A DNA stretch of 64,000 nt from Halomonas cerina (lineage in GTDB: Bacteria; Pseudomonadota; Gammaproteobacteria; Pseudomonadales; Halomonadaceae), in assembly GCF_014192215.1 (NCBI RefSeq), contig NZ_JACHXP010000008.1:124001-188000 (forward strand), in the 5' to 3' direction. Shown piece by piece: positions 40,947-61,364 of the stretch (positions are counted from its first letter, which is position 1; each line of letters begins with the position of its first letter). The position numbers were made by a program, and so were the translations under genes. Below the pieces are notes generated by a model. That model was not told the DNA's origin and ran no database searches. It saw only the letters and a program-made list of their open reading frames with translations.

Positions 40947-41417
40947 TCAGGCGTCGTCCCAGGCGTGGTCCAGGGCATGACGCAGCTGGTCGAAATCGAA
41001 GCCGCGGCCGGCCAGGAAGCGCTCGCGTCGAGCCCGCTCCCGGGGCTTTTCGCCAGGGCCCGAGAAGCGCCGGGCCAGCACCTCGGCGGCCAGGGCGAAC
41101 CAGTCGACCTTTTCATCGGCCTCCCGGAAGGCCTGGCGAACGGTATCGTCGTCCACACCGCGCCGGGTGAGCTCGGCGCGGATCTTGACCGGTCCCTGGC
41201 CACGCGCCACCCGGGCGCGCAGGAGGCTCTCGGCGAAGCGCGCATCGGACTGCAGGCCCTGCTCGACCAAAGCGTCGAGGCAGGCCTCGATCTCGTCGGT
41301 CGCGTGGCCCTTGGCGGCGAGCCGCGTATGCAACTCGCCCCGGGCATACTCGCGCCTCGCCAGCAGGCGGAGGGCGTCGTCGCGGGGCGAGGTGTCGCCG
41401 GCGGCGTGCTCACGCAT
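40947..41417 (-). CDS. recX: RecA regulatory protein RecX
   Basis: Binds the RecA filament and blocks its extension, limiting recombination and SOS signalling. 156 residues of three-helix repeats: ALRLLARREYARGELHTRL (first repeat), then LRARVARGQGPVKIRAELTRRGV (second). It starts three bases after the recA stop on the same strand, the usual coupled arrangement. Confidence 0.93.
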   Translation of the reverse strand: MREHAAGDTSPRDDALRLLARREYARGELHTRLAAKGHATDEIEACLDALVEQGLQSDARFAESLLRARVARGQGPVKIRAELTRRGVDDDTVRQAFREADEKVDWFALAAEVLARRFSGPGEKPRERARRERFLAGRGFDFDQLRHALDHAWDDA

Positions 41418-41420
41418 GGC

Positions 41421-42491
<1,071 letters not shown>

Positions 42492-42575
42492 GAAGAACCT
42501 CCTGAGTGGTCGCCGTCATCGACGGCGACATGGCCAAATAGTCGGGAACGGCGGGACAAGGGCCCGCTCGAAGCA

Positions 42576-42591
42576 CTGTATGACTGCACAG
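42576..42591. promoter_or_regulatory. SOS (LexA) box of recA
   Basis: CTGT-N8-ACAG, exact core with flanks CA...TA, between recA and pncC. It is oriented for the minus-strand recA promoter; the -35/-10 hexamers are not obvious. The spacing between box and ATG (84 bases) is normal for recA. Confidence 0.85.
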
Positions 42592-42636
42592 TAGTATGAC
42601 GAAAAAGGCAACGCTCGACCAGCCAGGACGACGCCC

Positions 42637-43161
42637 TTACGTCCGCCGGTCGACACTCGCCTCCAGACAGGCGACCAGGCCGGCCAGGGCAGCGCAGACC
42701 GCCTGCTCGCGCACCGCCCGGCGATCGCCGGGGAGGTGCCGGCACTCGGCGCGGGTTCCGGCGGCGTCGGCCCAGGCCAGCCAGACGGTGCCCACCGGCT
42801 TGTCGACACTGCCACCGCCGGGACCGGCCACGCCGCTGACGGCTACCGCCAGGTCCGCACCGCTCTCGCGGCAGGCCCCGGTCGCCATGGCCTCGACCAC
42901 CTCGCGGCTGACCGCACCATGGGTGGCAAGGAGCGCCTCGGGGACCCCCAGCAGGCGCGTCTTGGCGCCGTTGGCATAGGTCACGTAGCCGGTCTCGAAA
43001 TAGTCGGAGCTACCGGCGATGTCGGTGATCGCCGCGGCCACGCCGCCACCGGTACACGACTCGGCGGTGGTCACCATTATCCTCCCGGCCCGACAGGCCT
43101 CGCCGAGACGCTCGGCGAGTTGCCGCAGGTCGAGCGTCCGCTGCGTATCGAGGTCCGGCAT
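42637..43161 (-). CDS. pncC: Nicotinamide-nucleotide amidase PncC (CinA C-terminal domain)
   Basis: Converts nicotinamide mononucleotide to nicotinate mononucleotide in the pyridine nucleotide salvage cycle. 174 residues: the CinA_C domain alone, with TTAESCTGGGVAAAI, SREVVEAMA and VSGVAGPGGG. The N-terminal MocF domain of full CinA is absent, as in E. coli YgaD. ATG 43161 is preferred to ATG 43167 because of the spacing to GGAG. It lies between mutS and recA, its standard place. Confidence 0.92.
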   Translation of the reverse strand: MPDLDTQRTLDLRQLAERLGEACRAGRIMVTTAESCTGGGVAAAITDIAGSSDYFETGYVTYANGAKTRLLGVPEALLATHGAVSREVVEAMATGACRESGADLAVAVSGVAGPGGGSVDKPVGTVWLAWADAAGTRAECRHLPGDRRAVREQAVCAALAGLVACLEASVDRRT

Positions 43162-43322
43162 GGGCATTCTCCGATGACAGGCACGGGACACGCCCTGGCG
43201 CTCCTGACGTCGGGCGTGCTTGTGCGTAGAATACTGCCTTTGTTCACGACATGCATGGCACTTGAGACGCGGTGCCACCCCCTTCAGTTCATCATCATCA
43301 CCATCGCCAGCCAAGGAACCCC

Positions 43323-45890
43323 ATGTCACAGGCCAGCACCCCGCATACGCCGATGATGGCCCAGTACCTGAAGATCAAGCGCGAGCACCCCGAGGGGCTG
43401 CTCTTCTATCGCATGGGCGACTTCTACGAGCTGTTCTTCGAGGATGCCAGGCGCGCCGCCGCCCTGCTCGACATCACCCTGACCCAGCGTGGCCAATCGG
43501 CGGGCCAGCCGATCCCCATGGCCGGGGTGCCCTATCACAGCGCCGAGGGATATCTCGCCCGGCTGGTCCAGGCCGGTGAATCGGTGGCGATCTGCGAGCA
43601 GATGGGCGATCCCGGCGCCGCCAAGGGGCCGGTGGAGCGCAAGGTAGTGCGCGTCGTCACTCCCGGCACCCTCTACGATGAGGCCCTGCTCGATGCGCGG
43701 CGCGACAATCTGCTGGTGGCGATCCATGCGGCCGGGGAGCGCTGGGGGCTGGCCTGGCTGGAGCTCTCCAGCGGGCGCTTCAGCGTGCTCGAGGTGGAGG
43801 GCGAGGCGGAGATGCTCGCCGAGCTCACCCGCCTGGACCCGGCCGAGCTGCTGGTGCCGGAGAGCCTGGCCTTGCCGTCGGCGCTCGCCGAGCGCCGCGG
43901 CCTGCGCCGCCAGAGCGACTGGCTGTTCGACCCCGAGAGCGCAACCCGCACCCTGTGCAACCAGTTCGCGGTCCAGGACCTGCGCGGCTTCGGCTGCGCC
44001 CACCTCGGTGCCGCCCTCACCGCCGCCGGGGTGCTGGTCGACTACGCCCGGGATACCCAGCGCTCGGGACTGCCCCATGTCACCGCCATCGGTGTGGAGA
44101 ACCGCGACGACGCCGTGGTGATCGACGCCGCCAGCCGGCGCAACCTGGAGATCGACGTGAACCTCGGCGGCGGCGCCGACAACACCCTGGCCAGCGTGCT
44201 CGACACCACCGCCACCGCCATGGGCTCACGCCTGCTCAAGCGCTGGCTCAACCGCCCGCTGCGCGACCGGGCCCAGGTCGGGGCGCGCCAGGCCGCCGTG
44301 GCGCTGCTGCTGGACCAGGACGCCTTCGAGCCGCTGCGCGAGACTCTCAAGGCGATCGGCGACGTCGAGCGTATCCTGGCGCGGGTTGCCCTCTACAGCG
44401 CCCGCCCCCGGGACCTGGCCCGCCTGCGCGATGCCCTGGCCGCCCTGCCCGGGCTTGAGGCGTCGCTGGCGGCCTTCAGCGAGGGCACGACGCTCGACGA
44501 CTTGAAACGCCATGTGCGCCCTTATCCCGGGCTTGCCGACACCCTGGCCCGGGCCCTGGTGGAAAATCCGCCGGTGGTGATCCGCGACGGGGGGGTGATC
44601 GCCGAGGGCTTCGACGCCGAGCTCGACGAGCACCGCGGGCTCGCCGAGCACGCCGGCGACTATTTGGTCAGGCTCGAGGCCCGGGAGCGCGAGCGCACCG
44701 GCCTGCCCGGTCTCAAGGTGGGCTACAACCGGGTGCATGGCTACTACATCGAGATCCCCCGCGCCCAGGCCCGGGATGCGCCCGCCGACTACATCCGCCG
44801 CCAGACGCTGAAGAACGCCGAGCGCTTCATCATCCCTGAGCTCAAGGAGTTCGAGGACAAGGCCCTGTCGGCCAAGTCCCGCGCCCTGGCCCGGGAGAAG
44901 CTGCTCTTCGAGAGCCTGCTCGACGACCTCAACGCCGAGCTCGGCGCCCTGCAGGCCAGCGCCCGCGCCCTGGCCAGCCTGGACGTGCTGGCCGCCTTCG
45001 CCGAGCGGGCCCGGGCGCTCGACTTCGTGCGCCCGGACCTGCCCGAGGCCCCTGGCCTGGCCATCCTCGGCGGTCGCCATCCGGTGGTGGAGCGAGTCAG
45101 CGAGGCGCCCTTCGTGCCCAACGACCTGCACCTGGACGACGAGCGCCGCATGCTGGTGATCACCGGCCCCAACATGGGCGGCAAGTCGACCTACATGCGC
45201 CAGGCCGCGCTGATCACCCTGCTCGCCCATACCGGCAGCTTCGTGCCCGCCGACGCGGCGGTGATCGGCCCGGTGGACCGTATCTTCACCCGTATCGGCT
45301 CCTCCGACGACCTGGCCGGGGGGCGGTCGACCTTCATGGTGGAGATGACCGAGACCGCCAGCATCCTGCACAATGCCACCGACCAGAGCCTGGTCCTGAT
45401 GGACGAGATCGGCCGCGGCACCTCGACCTTCGACGGCCTGTCCCTGGCCTGGGCCAGCGCCGAACACCTGACCCGCACTCGGGCCTTCACGCTGTTCGCC
45501 ACCCACTACTTCGAGATGACGGCGCTGGCCGACCAGGCCGAAGGCGTGGCCAACGTCCACCTGACGGCCACGGAGCATCGAGACGGCATCGTCTTCATGC
45601 ACCGCGTGGAAGACGGCCCGGCCAGCCAGAGCTATGGCCTGCAGGTAGCGCAGCTGGCCGGCGTGCCCCAGGGCGTGATCAGCCGAGCCCGGGAGAAGCT
45701 CGCCGTCCTGGAGCAGCAGGAGATCGACCAGGGGGGCAAGACGCGGGGCGACACGCCGCCACCGCAGCAGGCAGACCTCTTCGCCAGCGCCGCGCACCCC
45801 CTGCTGGATGAACTCGCCACCCTGGACCTGGATGACCTGACGCCACGCCAGGCCCTGGAGTGCCTCTACCGCTGGCGAGACCGCCTGTGA
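43323..45890 (+). CDS. mutS: DNA mismatch repair protein MutS
   Basis: Recognises mismatches and starts repair. 855 residues (E. coli 853). Mismatch-binding wedge [11 protein letters not shown] with the Phe-x-Glu (FYE, about residue 37-39), core and lever domains, clamp, and the C-terminal ATPase with Walker [10 protein letters not shown] (about residue 617-625), [14 protein letters not shown] and [10 protein letters not shown] 43323 has AAGGA six bases upstream. It is divergent from pncC and followed by fdxA, as in Pseudomonas. Confidence 0.97.
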   Translation: MSQASTPHTPMMAQYLKIKREHPEGLLFYRMGDFYELFFEDARRAAALLDITLTQRGQSAGQPIPMAGVPYHSAEGYLARLVQAGESVAICEQMGDPGAAKGPVERKVVRVVTPGTLYDEALLDARRDNLLVAIHAAGERWGLAWLELSSGRFSVLEVEGEAEMLAELTRLDPAELLVPESLALPSALAERRGLRRQSDWLFDPESATRTLCNQFAVQDLRGFGCAHLGAALTAAGVLVDYARDTQRSGLPHVTAIGVENRDDAVVIDAASRRNLEIDVNLGGGADNTLASVLDTTATAMGSRLLKRWLNRPLRDRAQVGARQAAVALLLDQDAFEPLRETLKAIGDVERILARVALYSARPRDLARLRDALAALPGLEASLAAFSEGTTLDDLKRHVRPYPGLADTLARALVENPPVVIRDGGVIAEGFDAELDEHRGLAEHAGDYLVRLEARERERTGLPGLKVGYNRVHGYYIEIPRAQARDAPADYIRRQTLKNAERFIIPELKEFEDKALSAKSRALAREKLLFESLLDDLNAELGALQASARALASLDVLAAFAERARALDFVRPDLPEAPGLAILGGRHPVVERVSEAPFVPNDLHLDDERRMLVITGPNMGGKSTYMRQAALITLLAHTGSFVPADAAVIGPVDRIFTRIGSSDDLAGGRSTFMVEMTETASILHNATDQSLVLMDEIGRGTSTFDGLSLAWASAEHLTRTRAFTLFATHYFEMTALADQAEGVANVHLTATEHRDGIVFMHRVEDGPASQSYGLQVAQLAGVPQGVISRAREKLAVLEQQEIDQGGKTRGDTPPPQQADLFASAAHPLLDELATLDLDDLTPRQALECLYRWRDRL

Positions 45891-46074
45891 CACGCCGGCA
45901 TCTCGCTTGCGGGAGGGACGACGGCGCGACTAGAATGACCGGATTGAGGTCTGCATATTATAACAACGACTATTTCTTATAGCATATTGATCTTATAACC
46001 GATTGATAAACGATGACTCATCATTCACGACAGATCGGCCGCGGCCTGCCCCGGCCCGAGGAAGGGAGACTGGC

Positions 46075-46398
46075 ATGACATTCGTCGTCACCGAAAACTG
46101 CATCAAGTGCAAGTACACCGACTGTGTCGAGGTCTGCCCGGTGGACTGCTTCTATGAAGGCCCCAATTTCCTGGTGATCCACCCCGACGAGTGCATCGAC
46201 TGTGCCCTGTGCGAGCCCGAGTGCCCGGCCGAGGCGATCTTCTCCGAAGACGAGTTGCCCGATGGGCAGGAGTCGTTCATCGAGATCAACGCCGAGCTCG
46301 CCGAAGTATGGCCGAACATCACCGAGAAGAAGGACCCGCCGGACGACGCCGAGGAGTGGGACGGCAAGCCGGGCAAGCTGGAACTGCTGGAGCGCTGA
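46075..46398 (+). CDS. fdxA: 7Fe ferredoxin FdxA
   Basis: Cytosolic electron carrier with one 3Fe-4S and one 4Fe-4S cluster, 107 residues. Cysteines are seen as [17 protein letters not shown] and [12 protein letters not shown], followed by the typical acidic tail. AGGGAG precedes ATG 46075. The 184-base gap behind mutS contains an AT-rich stretch (45955-46010) that probably holds its own promoter. Confidence 0.95.
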   Translation: MTFVVTENCIKCKYTDCVEVCPVDCFYEGPNFLVIHPDECIDCALCEPECPAEAIFSEDELPDGQESFIEINAELAEVWPNITEKKDPPDDAEEWDGKPGKLELLER

Positions 46399-46431
46399 TC
46401 ACGCCGGCGACCGCTTCTCTCCCCGATAAAA

Positions 46432-46465
46432 ACGCCGCCGCCTGTCTCACGATAGGCGGCGGCGT
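46432..46465 (+). terminator. Hairpin behind fdxA
   Basis: Perfect 12-base stem (46432-46443 with 46454-46465) with a ten-base loop, 33 bases after the fdxA stop and preceded by a run of A. It lacks a T-run on the plus strand (TCTCG follows); reading minus, the trailing TTTTTATC makes it a good terminator for leftward transcripts. It is probably bidirectional. Confidence 0.65.
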
Positions 46466-46525
46466 CTCGCTATACGGCTGTCGACGCCATCGGCGCAAGA
46501 AGGAAGGGAACAGACACTGTTTGGT

Positions 46526-46550
46526 AAAAGGGCGGCCCCTAGGGCCGCCC
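46526..46550 (-). terminator. Intrinsic terminator reading leftward between eno and fdxA
   Basis: Minus strand GGGCGGCCC-N3-GGGCCGCCC followed by TTTTACC. It is 276 bases beyond the eno terminator, with no gene between. It therefore ends either eno read-through or a separate small RNA. Confidence 0.68.
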
Positions 46551-46800
46551 GCTCCCAGCCGTTCCTTGAGCGGGTCCTTCCGCCCCGACTCCCTGAGTGT
46601 CGTCCCTGCCCGGAGGCGACCCCCCTGTCGCACCGGGCGCACTCTCTATAGCATCCCGTCTAGCTATGGCATCCCGCGTTGCATCCTGCCGGGAGGGCGT
46701 CGCTCTCCCATGTCCCGGCGTCCATTCTGGCAGCCTTGACCGACAACTCAATCCCCCCGCGCCTGGATCACGGCCCATTCTCCGGCACCGACACGACAGG
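46526..46800 (-). ncRNA. Candidate structured small RNA or eno 3' UTR
   Basis: No protein gene is visible in 46551-46825, but the minus strand has consecutive stems: 46713-46719/46688-46694 (7 bp), 46633-46638 plus 46627-46631 paired with 46608-46613 plus 46616-46620 (11 bp), 46568-46574/46548-46554 (7 bp), then the terminator. GCATCC recurs at 46651, 46669 and 46681 on the plus strand, the first two as GCATCCCG. A TATAAC lies at about 46806-46801 on the minus strand, with no good -35. The RNA could be independent or cut from an eno 3' UTR. Confidence 0.3.
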
Positions 46801-46825
46801 GTTATACCTTTAAAATCATATAATT

Positions 46826-46854
46826 AAAAAAGACCGACGCCACCGGCGCCGGCC
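46826..46854 (-). terminator. Intrinsic terminator of eno
   Basis: Minus strand: ten-base stem (46845-46854 with 46832-46841, two G-T pairs), three-base loop, then six T followed by an AT-rich stretch. It lies 85 bases behind the eno stop. The region 46855-46938 shows no other feature. Confidence 0.82.
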
Positions 46855-46938
46855 TTCCTGCGCCACATGTCGCCGATCTCTTCGACGCCTTATAGCCGAT
46901 CTCCTACACGGCGACGCGCCAGGGGCCACACATGTCGC

Positions 46939-50854
<3,916 letters not shown>

Positions 50855-50877
50855 TTACGACCAATGGCTCAATTTGG

Positions 50878-50968
50878 GCGCCCAGCGCCCAGCGCCCAGC
50901 GCCCAGCGCCCAGCGCCCAGCGCCCAGCGCCCAGCGCCCAGCGCCCAGCGCCCAGCGCCCAGCGCCCA
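50878..50968. repeat. Heptamer tandem array, 13 copies of GCGCCCA
   Basis: Thirteen perfect 7-bp units in the pyrG-gltD gap, starting 95 bases upstream of the pyrG start codon. Directly after the last unit comes GCAGGAT, as in the arrays at 6644 and 51139. No gene lies in 50783-51254; the rest of the gap holds the structured repeat and another array. Confidence 0.97.
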
Positions 50969-51029
50969 GCAGGATGGTGCATCCGCGGCAGGCACCCGGC
51001 AAGCGCGGGGCAACGAAGTGAGCGGCGCC

Positions 51030-51120
51030 GGGGACAGGCCAAAGCGGGGGTCCTATGCCAAGGATGGCATCGGTAGCGCCCAGGGAGGGGTTCACAGCGC
51101 CCCCGCGTAGGCCTGTCGCC
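51030..51120 (+). repeat. 91-base structured intergenic repeat, copy B
   Basis: Same layout as copy A, on the plus strand, here opposite to the flanking genes. Outer helix 51030-51040 with 51110-51120 (one mismatch), second helix 51044-51050 with 51100-51106 (7 bp), inner hairpin 51055-51060 with 51065-51070 (6 bp). The 29-base segment 51071-51099 differs from copy A at one base. It lies between two heptamer arrays. Confidence 0.85.
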
Positions 51121-51138
51121 GGAAAAGCCGCGTCATCG

Positions 51139-51201
51139 GCTTCGAGCTTCGAGCTTCGAGCTTCGAGCTTCGAGCTTCGAGCTTCGAGCTTCGAGCTTCG
51201 A
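51139..51201. repeat. Heptamer tandem array, 9 copies of GCTTCGA
   Basis: Nine perfect 7-bp units, one base different from the 6644 array unit (GCTTCGG). It is followed by GCAGGAT, which starts a hairpin GCAGGA-N11-TCCTGC (51202-51224). It lies 53 bases behind the gltD stop. Confidence 0.97.
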
Positions 51202-51254
51202 GCAGGATGGTAGCGCCGTCCTGCTCTCGAGGCCCGAAGCCCGTTGCTCGCGGT

Positions 51255-57144
<5,890 letters not shown>

Positions 57145-57184
57145 GGGCGCGCCTCAGGTAAAAGGGTTTCTTTGGCAGCCAGTT

Positions 57185-57217
57185 CGTGATATTTTTATAT
57201 GTTTTTCTTTTATCACG
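57185..57217. repeat. AT-rich inverted repeat in the gltB leader
   Basis: CGTGATA (57185-57191) and its complement TATCACG (57211-57217) around a 19-base T/A-rich loop, 41 bases upstream of the gltB start. It could be a regulator dyad or a leader hairpin; it stands out against the GC-rich surroundings. Confidence 0.4.
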
Positions 57218-57261
57218 ACCCGCCTCATGCGGCGCCTGGACTGCTCGGCAAAAGGCCTGAC

Positions 57262-57290
57262 AGCATAGCCAGACCGACCCTCCGGCGCAA
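57262..57290 (-). promoter_or_regulatory. Promoter of gltBD
   Basis: Minus strand -35 TTGCGC (57290-57285), 17-base spacer, -10 TATGCT (57267-57262); start near 57255. Further upstream (about 57310-57330) is TGGCAC followed by TTTT, resembling half of a sigma-54 site but without the GC at the right distance. The remaining 57291-57512 stretch shows no gene. Confidence 0.48.
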
Positions 57291-57512
57291 TGCCGTCGCC
57301 CCACCCCGCCCACAAAAAGCAGTGCCAAATCCGCGACTTGCATCGCCATTCGATAAAAAAAACCTGCCAAGTCAAACGCTTGCGCCTGACAGCCAGACGC
57401 GACAGGCTGTCGCCAATCATGGCTAGACTTTGGCCTAACAACGCCCCTCTCATCCATGCCGATCCGGCATAAGGCATACGGATTCCCGCAGAGCGTCTCA
57501 CCCTGACACGGC

Positions 57513-57536
57513 GACGCCCGCACGGAGGCGGGCGTC
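57513..57536 (-). terminator. Hairpin behind aroB
   Basis: Perfect nine-base stem GACGCCCGC/GCGGGCGTC with a six-base loop, 25 bases after the aroB stop. No T-run follows on the minus strand, so it may be a partial terminator for the pil-aro operon. Confidence 0.5.
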
Positions 57537-57561
57537 GTCCAGGGCGCGTCGAACAGCGGCC

Positions 57562-58668
57562 TCAGCGGCGCGGGAAGACCTCGAGGAGCCCGGCGAGGGT
57601 CTCGGCAGGCGTTTCGTCGTGGATACAGGCCTCTCCGAGGGCACGCAGCAGGATCAGCCGCAGGCGACCGTCGAGGTTCTTCTTGTCCAGGCGCATGATG
57701 GCCAGAAAGTCGTCCACCGACATGTTGGCCGGCGCGGCCAGCGGCAGCCCGGCCGCTGCGATGATCGCACGCACACGCGCCGTCTCCGCCTCGCCGAGCC
57801 AGCCCAGCCGGCGGGAAAGCTCGGCGGCCATCAGCATGCCGGCACCCACCGCCTCGCCGTGGAGCCAGGTGCCGTAGCCCTGGTGCGCCTCGATGGCATG
57901 GCCGAAGGTGTGGCCCAGGTTAAGCAGGGCGCGCACCCCCTGCTCGGTCTCGTCCTCGGCGACCACCTCAGCCTTGATCGTACAGCTGCGTTCGATGGCG
58001 CGGGTCAGGGCATCGGATGCCAAGCCCCGCAGTGCCGGCATCTCGGCCTCCAGCCAGGCCAGAAAATCGGCATCGCGGATCAGGCCGTACTTGATCACCT
58101 CGGCGAGCCCCGCGGAGAGCTGCCGGGGCGGCAGGGTCGACAGGGTATCGGTATCGATCAGCACGGCCCGAGGCTGCCAGAAGGCCCCGATCATGTTCTT
58201 GCCGCGGGGATGGTTGACTCCGGTCTTGCCGCCCACCGAGGAGTCCACCTGGGCGAGCAGCGTGGTCGGGACCTGCACGAAGGCCACCCCGCGCTGGTAG
58301 CAGGCGGCGGCGAAGCCGACCATGTCGCCGATCACCCCGCCACCGAGGGCGATCAAGGTGCAGCGACGGTTGAAGCCCGCCTCGAGCAGGGCGTCCCAGA
58401 TCCGTTCGACGCAGGCCAAGGTCTTGGTGGCCTCGCCATCGGGCAGCACCAGCTCGCACACCGTCAAGTCGTCGGCCAGGCTCTGCTTCAGGCGCTCGAG
58501 GTAGCGGGGCGCGACCACCTCATTGGTGACGATCATCACCTGACGACCGGCCAAGTACGGCGCCAGCCACTGGGGGTCACCGAGCAGCCCGGGACCGATA
58601 TGAATAGGATAGCTGCGCGCTCCGAGCGCCACACGCAGGGTAGTGGGGGTGGAACGGGTCTCGGTCAT
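57562..58668 (-). CDS. aroB: 3-Dehydroquinate synthase AroB
   Basis: Second step of the shikimate pathway; cyclises DAHP with NAD+ and a divalent metal. 368 residues (E. coli 362). NAD motif [14 protein letters not shown] (about 97-110), [17 protein letters not shown], and metal ligands Glu in AEVIKYGLI, His in [10 protein letters not shown] and in HGEAVGAGM. It starts three bases after aroK, as usual. Confidence 0.97.
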   Translation of the reverse strand: MTETRSTPTTLRVALGARSYPIHIGPGLLGDPQWLAPYLAGRQVMIVTNEVVAPRYLERLKQSLADDLTVCELVLPDGEATKTLACVERIWDALLEAGFNRRCTLIALGGGVIGDMVGFAAACYQRGVAFVQVPTTLLAQVDSSVGGKTGVNHPRGKNMIGAFWQPRAVLIDTDTLSTLPPRQLSAGLAEVIKYGLIRDADFLAWLEAEMPALRGLASDALTRAIERSCTIKAEVVAEDETEQGVRALLNLGHTFGHAIEAHQGYGTWLHGEAVGAGMLMAAELSRRLGWLGEAETARVRAIIAAAGLPLAAPANMSVDDFLAIMRLDKKNLDGRLRLILLRALGEACIHDETPAETLAGLLEVFPRR

Positions 58669-58671
58669 GAT

Positions 58672-59214
58672 TCAGGCCTTGCATTGCAGGGGGTCGACCA
58701 GGCGCTGTACGCGCCTGACGATCTCGCCGACCACGCCCCGCGGGCCGCGCCGGTCGGTGCGCACCACCAGGTCCGCGGTGGCGCGATAGAGGGGGTCGCG
58801 CAGGGCGAACATCTCCCGGAGCACCTGCTCGCGGTCGCCGCGCTGCAGCAGCGGACGATTGCGGTCCTTGGCGGTGCGCTTGAGCTGCTGCTCCACGGTG
58901 GTATAGAGGTAGATCACGGTACCGCTGTCACGCAGCAGGCGGCGATTCTCTTCGCGCAGCACGGCGCCACCGCCGGTGGCGATCACGACGCCCTCCCGGC
59001 CGGTCAGGTCGTGGATCATCTGTGTCTCGCGGTCGCGGAAGCCCGCCTCCCCCTCCACGTCGAAGATCCAGGGGATATCGGCGCCGCAGCGGGCCTGGAT
59101 CTCGTGGTCGCTGTCGAAGAAGTCGCGTGACAGCTCGGCCGCCAGGAGGCGGCCGATGGTGCTCTTGCCGGCCCCCATGGGGCCGACCAAGATCAGGTTG
59201 GGTAGTGCCTGCAT
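58672..59214 (-). CDS. aroK: Shikimate kinase AroK
   Basis: Phosphorylates shikimate at O3. 180 residues. Walker [10 protein letters not shown] (10-18), shikimate-binding DSDHEI and [17 protein letters not shown], lid RNRPLLQ. ATG 59214 overlaps the pilQ stop by one base, tying aromatic synthesis to the pilus operon, an old and widespread linkage. Confidence 0.96.
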   Translation of the reverse strand: MQALPNLILVGPMGAGKSTIGRLLAAELSRDFFDSDHEIQARCGADIPWIFDVEGEAGFRDRETQMIHDLTGREGVVIATGGGAVLREENRRLLRDSGTVIYLYTTVEQQLKRTAKDRNRPLLQRGDREQVLREMFALRDPLYRATADLVVRTDRRGPRGVVGEIVRRVQRLVDPLQCKA

Positions 59215-61322
59215 CAGCGAATGGCCAGGTTGTCGTCCAGTATTCGGGGCGTGATGAATACCAGCAACTCTACCTTATCATTGGCCTCCTCGGTATAGCG
59301 GAAGAGCTTTCCGAGCACCGGCAGGTCCCCCAGGAAGGGGGTCTTGAACAGGCTGCGCACCTGCTCGGTAGTCAGGATCCCGCCCAGCACCACGGTCTCG
59401 CCGTTATCCACCAGCACCTGAGTGGTAATCTCGTTGGTATCGATGGCCGGCGCCCCGTTGAAGCTCTGGTCGGCCACGGTGTCGTTGTTGATCACCAGGT
59501 CCATGATGATGCGGTTGTCCGGGGTGATCTGCGGGGTGACCTCCAGCGACAGCACCGCCTCCTTGAACTCGGTATTGGTGGCCCCGCTGGAAGTGGACTC
59601 CTGGTAGGGGATCTCGGTGCCCTGCTTGATCAGCGCCGTGCGCTGGTTGGCGGTGATCACCCGCGGCTGGGAGATGGTCTGGCTCTTGCCCTCGCTTTCC
59701 AGGGCGCGCAGCTCAAGATCCAACAGGATATCGCCGGACAGGTAGCCAAAATTGAAGGCTGACAGTGGGTTATCGCTGCCCAGGTCGACAGTAAGCCCGC
59801 CTCGGTTGAACAGCGTATCGCTTGGCGCACTGAACCGGCCGGCAAAATCGCCCTCGGCGAACCGCCTCCCTTCCGATACCAGGGGCTCACCGGTGGAAGC
59901 GCCGGATACGTCAATCCGGCCGCCGTCACGGGGGGAAGACACGCCCCAGTTGATGCCCAGTTCTCGGGTGGCGCTGTCCCGGGCGATGACGATACGCGCC
60001 TCGATCTGTACCTGGCGCACCGCCACGTCCAGCCGCTCCAGGGTCTGGATGATCGTGGCGATCTGCTCGGCGGTGTCTTGGACCAGCAGGGTGTTGGTGC
60101 GCGGATCGACCGCCACCTTGCCGCGCTCGGTGAGCAGACCGAAGCCCTCCTCGCCCCGCAGCAGCGCTGCAAGTTCCGAGGCCTTGGCGTACTTGACCTG
60201 AATGTACTCGGTTTCCAGCGGCGCCAGGGTCTCCATCTGCTCCCGAGCCGCCAGTTCCTGGCGCTCCATCTGTGCCAGTTCCTCGGCCGGGGCCACCACG
60301 ATCACGTTGCCCTCCTGGCGGCTGGCCAGGCCATGGCTCTTGAGCACCAGATCCAGGGCCTGGTCCCAGGGCACGTCCTCGAGGTTCAGGGTGACGCGGC
60401 CGGTGACACTGTCGCTGGCCACCAGGTTGAGCCCGGTGAAGTCGGCGATGATGGCCAGCACCGAGCGCACCGCGATGTCCTGGAAGTTCAGGGTAATGCG
60501 CTCGCCGGTGTAGGGGAAGGCCTCGCGCTCCTGTGTCTCACGGCTCGCCGGGGCGACCGGCTCGGCGGCGATGACCAACTGGCGGCCGCTCTGGGTGGAG
60601 AACATCGCGTACTCTCCCTGGCCCTGGATCTCCAGGGTCACGCCGTCCGGTCCGCGGCGCGGGGTAATGCGCTGAAGCGGGGTGCCGAAGTCACTGACAT
60701 CGTAGACCTGATTCAGCGAGGCGGGCAGTTCGACATCCAGCAGTTCGGCGACAATGCGGTTTCGGCCGCTCTCGCGGACCCGGGTCTCCACCCCGGGACG
60801 GTCGAAGGTGACCACCAGGCGACCGGCGCCGCCGGCGCCGCGCCGGAAATCGATGTCCTCCACCGTGGGGGCCGTGCTGGACACCGCTGGCGCCGTGGTC
60901 GATGGCATCGCGGTGGTCGGCCGGCTCGCCGCCACCTCGCCCCCACCACCGATGCTCAGGCGCAGGCGTTCTCCCTGCTGGACGGTGTTGTAGGGCAGCG
61001 GGCGCTCGAGGTCGAAGACCAGGCGCGTCCGGGCGCCGGCCTCCAGGGCGGTCACCCGCTCTACTCCACCGATGCCCAGGACCTGACGACGACGGTCGAG
61101 GGCGCTGGCCGTGTCCATCAGATCGATGGTCAGCCGGGGCGGATCATCGAGGCGATAGCCGCGCACCTCGGGGACCGGCCCACTGAAGGCCAGGTCCACC
61201 TCGAGGGCGCCATCCCCTCCCCGGCGGTAGCTCAGGTCAGTGAGCGTGGAGGCCGCCATAGCCGTCGTGGAGACGGCCAGCAGCATCAGTGTGGCGAGGC
61301 CATGCATCAACGCGTTTATCAT
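59214..61322 (-). CDS. pilQ: Type IV pilus secretin PilQ
   Basis: Outer-membrane secretin ring through which the pilus passes. 702 residues. Signal peptide 1-23 (AMAAS), two AMIN-type domains (about 28-110 and 145-255) that bind peptidoglycan, STN/N0 domain ([22 protein letters not shown]), N1 domain, and the C-terminal secretin barrel with [20 protein letters not shown] and VPLGG-like VVLGGILT. It follows pilP by 42 bases. Confidence 0.96.
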   Translation of the reverse strand: MINALMHGLATLMLLAVSTTAMAASTLTDLSYRRGGDGALEVDLAFSGPVPEVRGYRLDDPPRLTIDLMDTASALDRRRQVLGIGGVERVTALEAGARTRLVFDLERPLPYNTVQQGERLRLSIGGGGEVAASRPTTAMPSTTAPAVSSTAPTVEDIDFRRGAGGAGRLVVTFDRPGVETRVRESGRNRIVAELLDVELPASLNQVYDVSDFGTPLQRITPRRGPDGVTLEIQGQGEYAMFSTQSGRQLVIAAEPVAPASRETQEREAFPYTGERITLNFQDIAVRSVLAIIADFTGLNLVASDSVTGRVTLNLEDVPWDQALDLVLKSHGLASRQEGNVIVVAPAEELAQMERQELAAREQMETLAPLETEYIQVKYAKASELAALLRGEEGFGLLTERGKVAVDPRTNTLLVQDTAEQIATIIQTLERLDVAVRQVQIEARIVIARDSATRELGINWGVSSPRDGGRIDVSGASTGEPLVSEGRRFAEGDFAGRFSAPSDTLFNRGGLTVDLGSDNPLSAFNFGYLSGDILLDLELRALESEGKSQTISQPRVITANQRTALIKQGTEIPYQESTSSGATNTEFKEAVLSLEVTPQITPDNRIIMDLVINNDTVADQSFNGAPAIDTNEITTQVLVDNGETVVLGGILTTEQVRSLFKTPFLGDLPVLGKLFRYTEEANDKVELLVFITPRILDDNLAIR

Positions 61323-61364
61323 TCCATTATCCCTGCGTCGCCCCCCTTCCGAGGAGGCGACACC

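Noticed and set aside
57305..57335. Sigma-54-like TGGCAC upstream of gltB
   Set aside because: The -24 half is good but no GC occurs at the required distance; one base off and GT instead of GC. A sigma-70 pair with correct spacing lies downstream.
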